From Cannabis sativa (lineage: Eukaryota > Streptophyta > Magnoliopsida > Rosales > Cannabaceae), in NCBI RefSeq assembly GCF_029168945.1, contig NC_083603.1, positions 49,052,406 through 49,116,405 on the forward strand: DNA of 64,000 bases, read 5' to 3'. Of this stretch, positions 58,488 to 64,000 are shown one piece after another (the stretch's first letter is position 1; each line of letters starts with the position of its first letter). Under the pieces are notes generated by a model that saw nothing but the letters and a program-made list of their open reading frames with translations, had not been told where the DNA came from and ran no database searches. Both the position numbers and the translations under genes were made by a program.

Positions 58488-59175
58488 GTGTAGTTACCTA
58501 CAAAATAAATATATAAAACCAGCCTCATTAATAGGGAAAAAAATAGAAACTATTAAACATAGTTATCATGTTTAACACTTTTTCTTGTTACATATTTATC
58601 TAGGTATCAATTTCTTAGTGCATCTAATTCTAATTGCATTAAAATTTTAAATTGCTTCCCTAACAAATTAATGATAAAATTATTTTATTTAAAAGTTCAT
58701 AAACGATTTAATCTTTACTTTCTAATAATCACTCTTTGTTTTTTTTTTCTAGCCCAACAATAATCATTCTAAAGAGCCCGTGAGTATAACATAAGATTTT
58801 AATTGCACAAAGGACAAAATACAACCTATCAACAAGTTAAACTTTATTTATTTTTTTTTTTCATGAAAAATTTGTTGCCTTACAATAATGTTTAGAAAGT
58901 CAAGTGATTTATTTCCTCTATATGTTATTGTTTGTATTTGTTGGACAAAAAGCCTCACGTGTCAATTATTCATATCAAATTTTGATTAAAACAAAAAGGA
59001 GAATGGATATGTAGTAAGATAAGGATCAAATTACAAGCATATAAAGGGAACTTGCTTTAGTTCCACTATATTCTAAAGATGAAAAGATAATAAAAACAAA
59101 TGTTCATAAACATCATCACTGAGCAAACTATAGAACCAAGACAAGATTTCATATGTTACAATTTTACACTCGTAC
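58486..59175. other. Spacer and 3' flank of the kinase gene
   Basis: AT-rich; no gene. The kinase 3' UTR should lie in the right part, ending in the AT-rich region before about 59100. Confidence 0.55.
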
Positions 59176-61841
59176 TTAATTCAAGTTCCTAGACATGGAA
59201 GAAGAAGAGGATGATGATGATGATCTATTGCACAAAACGAACTTTGGCAAGCATTTGAGAATGGTAAAACCAGAGGACGGTTTATAAGTTGAAAAAAAAT
59301 CTGGATCCTGTTCGAGGGCCTCTGCATAACCTTCGAGGATCGAAACAATCTCGTCAAAATGGGGTCGTTTATCCGGATTACTTGACCAGCATCTATTAAC
59401 AAGATGACTGAATGCCATGGGGCAAGCAGAAGGCAAGGGAGGTCTTGCATTCTGCAAAAAGAGACAGCAAACGACAGTGGAAACATTCAAGAAGTAATCA
59501 ATGCACAGAAACTCAGCTAATGGTATTGATTTTATAGAACATGAAGGTATCGAAATCTACAAGAAAATAATTCACCCTGAAATGGGGTAATGAATTAGAA
59601 GCAGTTAGTGACCATTATTAGACTGTTGTTGCTTAGAGATGAGGGACCACAAAAATTGGCACAGAAATATATTGTTATTTGTGCCTTTGTCTTGGTATAG
59701 AATTGCTGAAAAACTCAAGAGAAGTAATGTAGCAAGAACTATCTATGATACAGTTCAGACTTCAGAGTGTGCCCCATCAGGCTTTTCTGACTTTTCTTTC
59801 ATGTTGGAAGTCTATATATACACATCCATACCTGATTCAAATGTGCGTAGCACAAATTCCCACCTGGACTATAAAAGGACAAGGACAAGGACAAGTATCT
59901 CTTTTTCTTGCACCCATTCACGTGTTTGCTTACACAATTAAGACACAAGTTTTGGCAAATCTTTGGGCTTAAACATCTCAATTTTTAATAATACTTTTAT
60001 TTCTGCTCAGACCCTTTCAAGACTTAAATAGATATAAGACTTTAGATGTTTCTTAAGTAGGGAATTGGAATTTGAACTCTATATTTTCTTCCTATCCTTA
60101 AATGATGTGTTAGTCAAACTAGAAATAATTAACAAGGAAATTCAAGTTCTGTTTAGTCAAAGGTACTAAGGTGCTTCATCCTTTTTGAAGTTACAGTGTA
60201 GTCAAGCATATAATCTTACTCATACACAATGTAAGATTGTCAACATATTAAATAAGTAGTTATCTGTAGTTGATGCATACATGCCAGAATGGGTGACTTA
60301 GAGTACTTTTTTTTCTTTGACTAAATTCAGTCTCAGCTACATATAACTCCTTTACGAAAGCAAATCTTCTACTAAGAAACTGTTGTGATGTTAATATGAT
60401 GAAACCAAACTCTTGGACTCATATGAGCCATTTAAAATTGGAGATGTTATGGAATAGGAAAATTACCTTCTGAGAAACTGCAAATGCAGCCTGTTCAGGC
60501 GTCATGTTCTCAAATGGTGTCAATGCTGTTAATAGTTCCCAAAGAACAATTCCAAAACTGTAAACATCAACTTTTTTTGTATGATGTTTTTCTTGGATCA
60601 TTTCAGGTGCCATCCATCGATATGTCCCCGTGAAACCTTTTGCACTGCCACACTGTGTTTCTAAACATGAAATACCAAAATCTGCTACTTTGACACACAT
60701 ATCCTCATCAAGCAGCAAATTTTCTGATTTGAGATCTCTATGAAGTATCCCCTGTGAATGAAGATATTTCATCCCGCGTGCAATGTCAAGCGCTAATTTC
60801 AAAACTAGGTGGAGTGGAACAGAATGTGGTTCCTGGTGATGAAGATACTTCCTTAATGAGCCTCCTGGCAAATACTCGGTGATGATGCAAAACACGGGAG
60901 GTTTCTTACAAGCTCCAAAAAACTGCAGAACATAATAAAGAAAATGCATGCTTTAAGTCCCGAAAAACTGCAGGAGACCAAGGAGTTGTCACTCTCTAAG
61001 TCTTCTAGAAAAACAATCAACAAAGGTTCAATTTGGGTACACATTGACCACAATGCAATTAGGCACATTGAATACACAAGAAAAGAATTCAAACCATTCT
61101 AATATGGCAAGGTTTCTGTATCTCTAAAAATCATCCATTTCAGGATTGTGAGGGAATCAAGCTACCCAAGCCATGACTCAAAATCTTGATTGAGAAGATG
61201 ATCATATTAAAAGGGTATCATCAACTATTTACATTATGTCCCTTAAAGGACTGACTCCATACAAAAAACTCAAATTCAACTAAGTCTCACCAACCTTGTA
61301 TTAAAGTAGTACTGCAGAACATAAAACAATGAAAGACTACGTACATTAATCCATGAAAGGAAATAAAGAATCTGAGGATTATTACTACATTTTATGTTCA
61401 CCATTATGGTTTTTAAGTTCAAGCAAAAACATAGATAATCCCAACAAAAGAAAAGACAATCAAGGAAACAAAAGCTCTTACTGTGATGATATTTGGATGG
61501 CATAACCGAAAGAGCAAAGCAACCTCAGAGATGAACTGATTCTCTACCAAGACAGCCAAGTTCTCATCCTCCTCAGGTTGGCTGATGAGCTTAATAGCTA
61601 CATCCATCTGCTTATATACACCTCTGTAGATCCTACTATGGCGACCCTGAGCAAATTTATATCCAATGTACAATTGAGATAGATCAGCACTCCATTCTTC
61701 TTCTCCTTCTCCTTTAATCTTAGCACCAGAGGAGACCAAGTACTTGGACCAAGACTCAGCTCGTTTGTACTCTCCAAGAGAGAGCCTCCTGCTGAGTTTG
61801 CCATTGTTGGAAATCTGCTTAAACCAGTACAAATTCTTCAT
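59176..61841 (-). CDS. Raf-like MAPKKK group C / HT1-type Ser/Thr(-Tyr) protein kinase
   Basis: Cytoplasmic-type protein kinase related to Arabidopsis HT1, a regulator of CO2-controlled stomatal movement; the role of this paralogue is not known to me. Three coding exons, all phase 0: 61482-61841 (120 codons), 60467-60922 (152), 59176-59451 (91 plus stop), giving 363 aa. Motifs: EEWSADLSQLYIG before the kinase domain, Gly-rich loop FAQGRHSRIYRG (63-74), VAIK with Lys84, HRDLKSEN (181-188), DFG (201-203), activation segment ending WMAPEM (223-228), and VDVYSFGIVLWEL (238-250). The domain ends NPDKRPHFDEIVSILE. The tail has a run of nine serines. All catalytic residues are present. The start is the only in-frame Met before LSRRLSLGEYKRAESWSKYL, a family-typical N-terminus. 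Intron 1 is about 560 bp and intron 2 about 1 kb. Confidence 0.93.
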
Positions 61842-62428
61842 GGGTTAAGCTAAAACTAACCAAAACCATCAAATCTTAACACCCTTTACCCTCCTCAACT
61901 CAATGCGTATTATCTCAAAAGAAAAAAGGTTCTCAAATTTCGAAAAGAAGAAAAAAAAAATACTACTTTTTCAGAGAAACCCGGTACAGGTAGGAAAAAT
62001 AAAGCCTCGAACTTGCAAAAACATAAAAAAAATATTCCCTCATTTCATGCAGATAATGAAAAAAGTCGAATCGAAACTCAGAACATTTCATACAAGTTTT
62101 TATTTTATTTTTTTTTTGTTAAAAGAAAATTTAATGTTTCCAAATAAGGAATAAAACCCAAATGAAATACATAGTTTCTATAGCAGAAACTTCTTTATAT
62201 AAATATATAATTAAAAGAAAAACATCAAATCCGAAATCTATACTAGGTAGAAATCAGCACAAGGAACCCAAAAAAAAAAAAGATGAAGGCTTTAGGTCTT
62301 CCAAAAAGCAAGAAAAACTACATCATTAAAAACGAAGAAAATCCTCAAGCTAATGCATAATCTGTGGGAAAAAGATATAAAAAGAAAAGATTGAGAGAGA
62401 AAGAAAAGATTTTTATAAGTTTTTCTTT

Positions 62429-62469
<41 letters not shown>

Positions 62470-62570
62470 GTTGGGTTATGATGTTTGGTAGTATATGGTT
62501 TTGCTGTTTTCTGGTAGTGCAGTGGAAACATATGGCAATAGAGAGAGCTGGCAGTTTTTTCTCTCTCTAA
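61842..62570 (-). promoter_or_regulatory. 5' leader/promoter region of the kinase gene, with (CT)n tract
   Basis: On the coding strand an uninterrupted CT repeat (GA on the plus strand at 62433-62466) lies about 590-625 bp upstream of the ATG, with more CTCTCTC near 62540-62567. Pyrimidine runs like this are common in plant 5' UTRs and bind GAGA-type factors (family knowledge). Whether a 5'-UTR intron intervenes could not be settled. Confidence 0.5.
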
Positions 62571-64000
62571 AAGCAACTGGTGTTCTTTTTTTTTTTATTA
62601 TTATTTTTCTTTTTCTGATGAGAGTAGCATAAGTATAGTATAGATAGTAAGTAGTAGTAGTTAGTAATAGTGTCATTCTTCACATCAAAATACTTTCTTT
62701 CTTTTTTCTGAAATAACGTGCGAAGATCCACTTCTGAGGAGACATAATGGGTCATTCATTTGATTATGACTACTTTCCTTTCTCATCTCCCCTTTTTGCC
62801 CCTCTGTTTTTTTTTTTCAAGGAAATGCTTCTTCTCTTTTATAAATAATAAAAGGGCTCCAAAATTACATGCATTATTGCCAATAATTAATAGTTATGGG
62901 TAAGTCTACAATATACTTTTTGAAGGGGTATTTTAGTAAACTCTTTATCTATTTTAATATTTAAAAAAAAAATTTAATTTAATTTTTTGTATGATCTTAT
63001 ATATTATAGTTATTTAAGATTACATATAAATTTTTAAAAAATTTTAAATAATTTACAATGTCGAAAATAAGATTTACAAATTTTATTGAACGCGCAATTT
63101 TTTTTTCTTATACGCATGGTAAATAACTGTTGAAACCTTATTTTCAACATTATAAGTTGTTCGAAATTTTCTGATCGACATTGTAACTATACAAGTGGTC
63201 CTAAATAGCTACAACGTACGCGATCAAGAAAAAATATGGACTAAAAAAGTTTTTTAGATGCCCAAATAGTTTGAGTTTTTTTGGAACGGCCCTTTAGGGA
63301 GGTCTACTACAGAAATTTCTAATAGTTTTTAGGGTAAATACTTGTTGACTCGGAAATCTAGACACTAACTTCCAAGCTCCACTCGCTTGCTCGATTGGCG
63401 AGAATAAAATATTTGTTAAGTAAAGTAAAGAGAGACACATCAATTTATAGTAGTTCACTCCATGTATCGCGCATTAATGAAACTATGTCTACTTCGAGTT
63501 TTTATTTCTCACGAGATGGTATTATCGAAAAAGGCTAAGTGTCAAAGCTTCAATTTTAGAGAGAGAAGCTCTGACCTTATAAGTAGTTTTCTGAATTTGA
63601 AAAATGAACTAAGGGAGCTCTTATTTTATTGGTGAAGGAGGCCCACAAAAATAGGGAGAAAATACAAGTTGGTTATTTTTGACCGTAGATGATGATCCAA
63701 CTGTGAAAATCAACTTCTGAAGTTGATCTTTAATTTTTGGAGTGCAGGTCGTGACAGCGAGACCCGCTCTGGATAAGCATGAGCTTATTTTCATAACTCA
63801 CTTGGGGTGAAATTTGAGGCCGATAGCTTTAGAACCGCAATTGAAGTATGAGACATAACATGATAGAGAATTGAAATAGCTTCAAAACGCAAGTTGAATC
63901 GTGTCAATTGGATCAACATTGAGTAAGTTATGGTTGTTTTACTGAAGGTTGTTCATGACCTAGCGCCCAGGTTGACATCCCAGCTCTCTGGTTGACATAT
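62571..64000. other. Terminal spacer, repeat-like, no gene seen
   Basis: AT-rich to about 63330, with a fragment TTTTTTGGAACGGCCCTTTA near 63280. From 63340 to the window end the composition is more balanced and reads like retroelement LTR or interior (CTAGCGCCCAGGTTGACATC near the end), but no boundary, primer site or domain was found. Confidence 0.45.

Overview
The window is nuclear DNA from a flowering plant, most likely a eudicot. It is strongly AT-rich, its genes contain GT-AG introns, and it carries plant-type beta-carbonic anhydrase, kinesin-light-chain-related and Raf-like kinase genes, together with a heavy load of copia LTR retrotransposons, LINE fragments and small inverted-repeat elements. 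The element and gene style would fit a Rosales genome such as Cannabaceae, but that is a guess I cannot test here.

Genes: (1) Two tandem beta-carbonic anhydrase paralogues on the plus strand: a 5'-incomplete copy (216-1686) and a complete copy (16626-18409, 251 aa, with a TATA box and a 5'-UTR intron). They share exon boundaries but are now about 15 kb apart because LTR elements and a LINE have inserted between them. (2) A kinesin-light-chain-related TPR protein (30409-32868, minus, two coding exons, 735 aa). (3) A Raf-like group C / HT1-type protein kinase (59176-61841, minus, three coding exons, 363 aa). (4) A tRNA-Leu(UAG)-like gene (58415-58485, minus) that lacks the long variable arm a leucine tRNA should have. 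No operon-like logic is expected, and these genes have no evident joint function.

Mobile DNA dominates. A 9,975-bp copia-type element (3353-13327) has near-identical 1.95-kb LTRs and a GTTAT target-site duplication. It carries a broken gag and only a decayed pol. A related element (36499-46804) lies inside a minus-strand LINE. It has lost the 5' half of its first LTR and has itself been hit by a 1,523-bp solo LTR (42815-44337, TSD ATCTT). The two elements share the same pol stop codon and the same non-coding leader modules, which suggests a non-autonomous family mobilised in trans. A separate short-LTR copia element (24244-29372, minus) is nearly full length but has at least four coding breaks. 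Smaller elements include a 5'-truncated LINE with a 14-bp TSD (15193-15727), three copies of a 360-372 bp Mutator-like MITE (two with exact 9-bp TSDs), two hAT-type elements with exact 8-bp TSDs, one Harbinger/Tourist-like MITE, Helitron ends, and a cluster of foldback repeats at 18.5-22.8 kb.

Layout: 0-1.7 kb carbonic anhydrase copy 1; 2-13.9 kb repeats and LTR element 1; 14-16 kb repeat-rich spacer with LINE; 16.1-18.4 kb carbonic anhydrase copy 2; 18.5-24 kb MITE cluster; 24.2-29.4 kb copia; 30.4-33.6 kb kinesin-light-chain-related gene; 34.7-46.9 kb nested MITE, LINE, LTR element 2 and solo LTR; 47-58 kb gene-free repeat remnants; 58.4 kb tRNA; 59.2-62.6 kb kinase; 62.6-64 kb repeat-like spacer. 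All coordinates were read by eye; splice sites were chosen by frame continuity, GT-AG rules and family alignment from memory.
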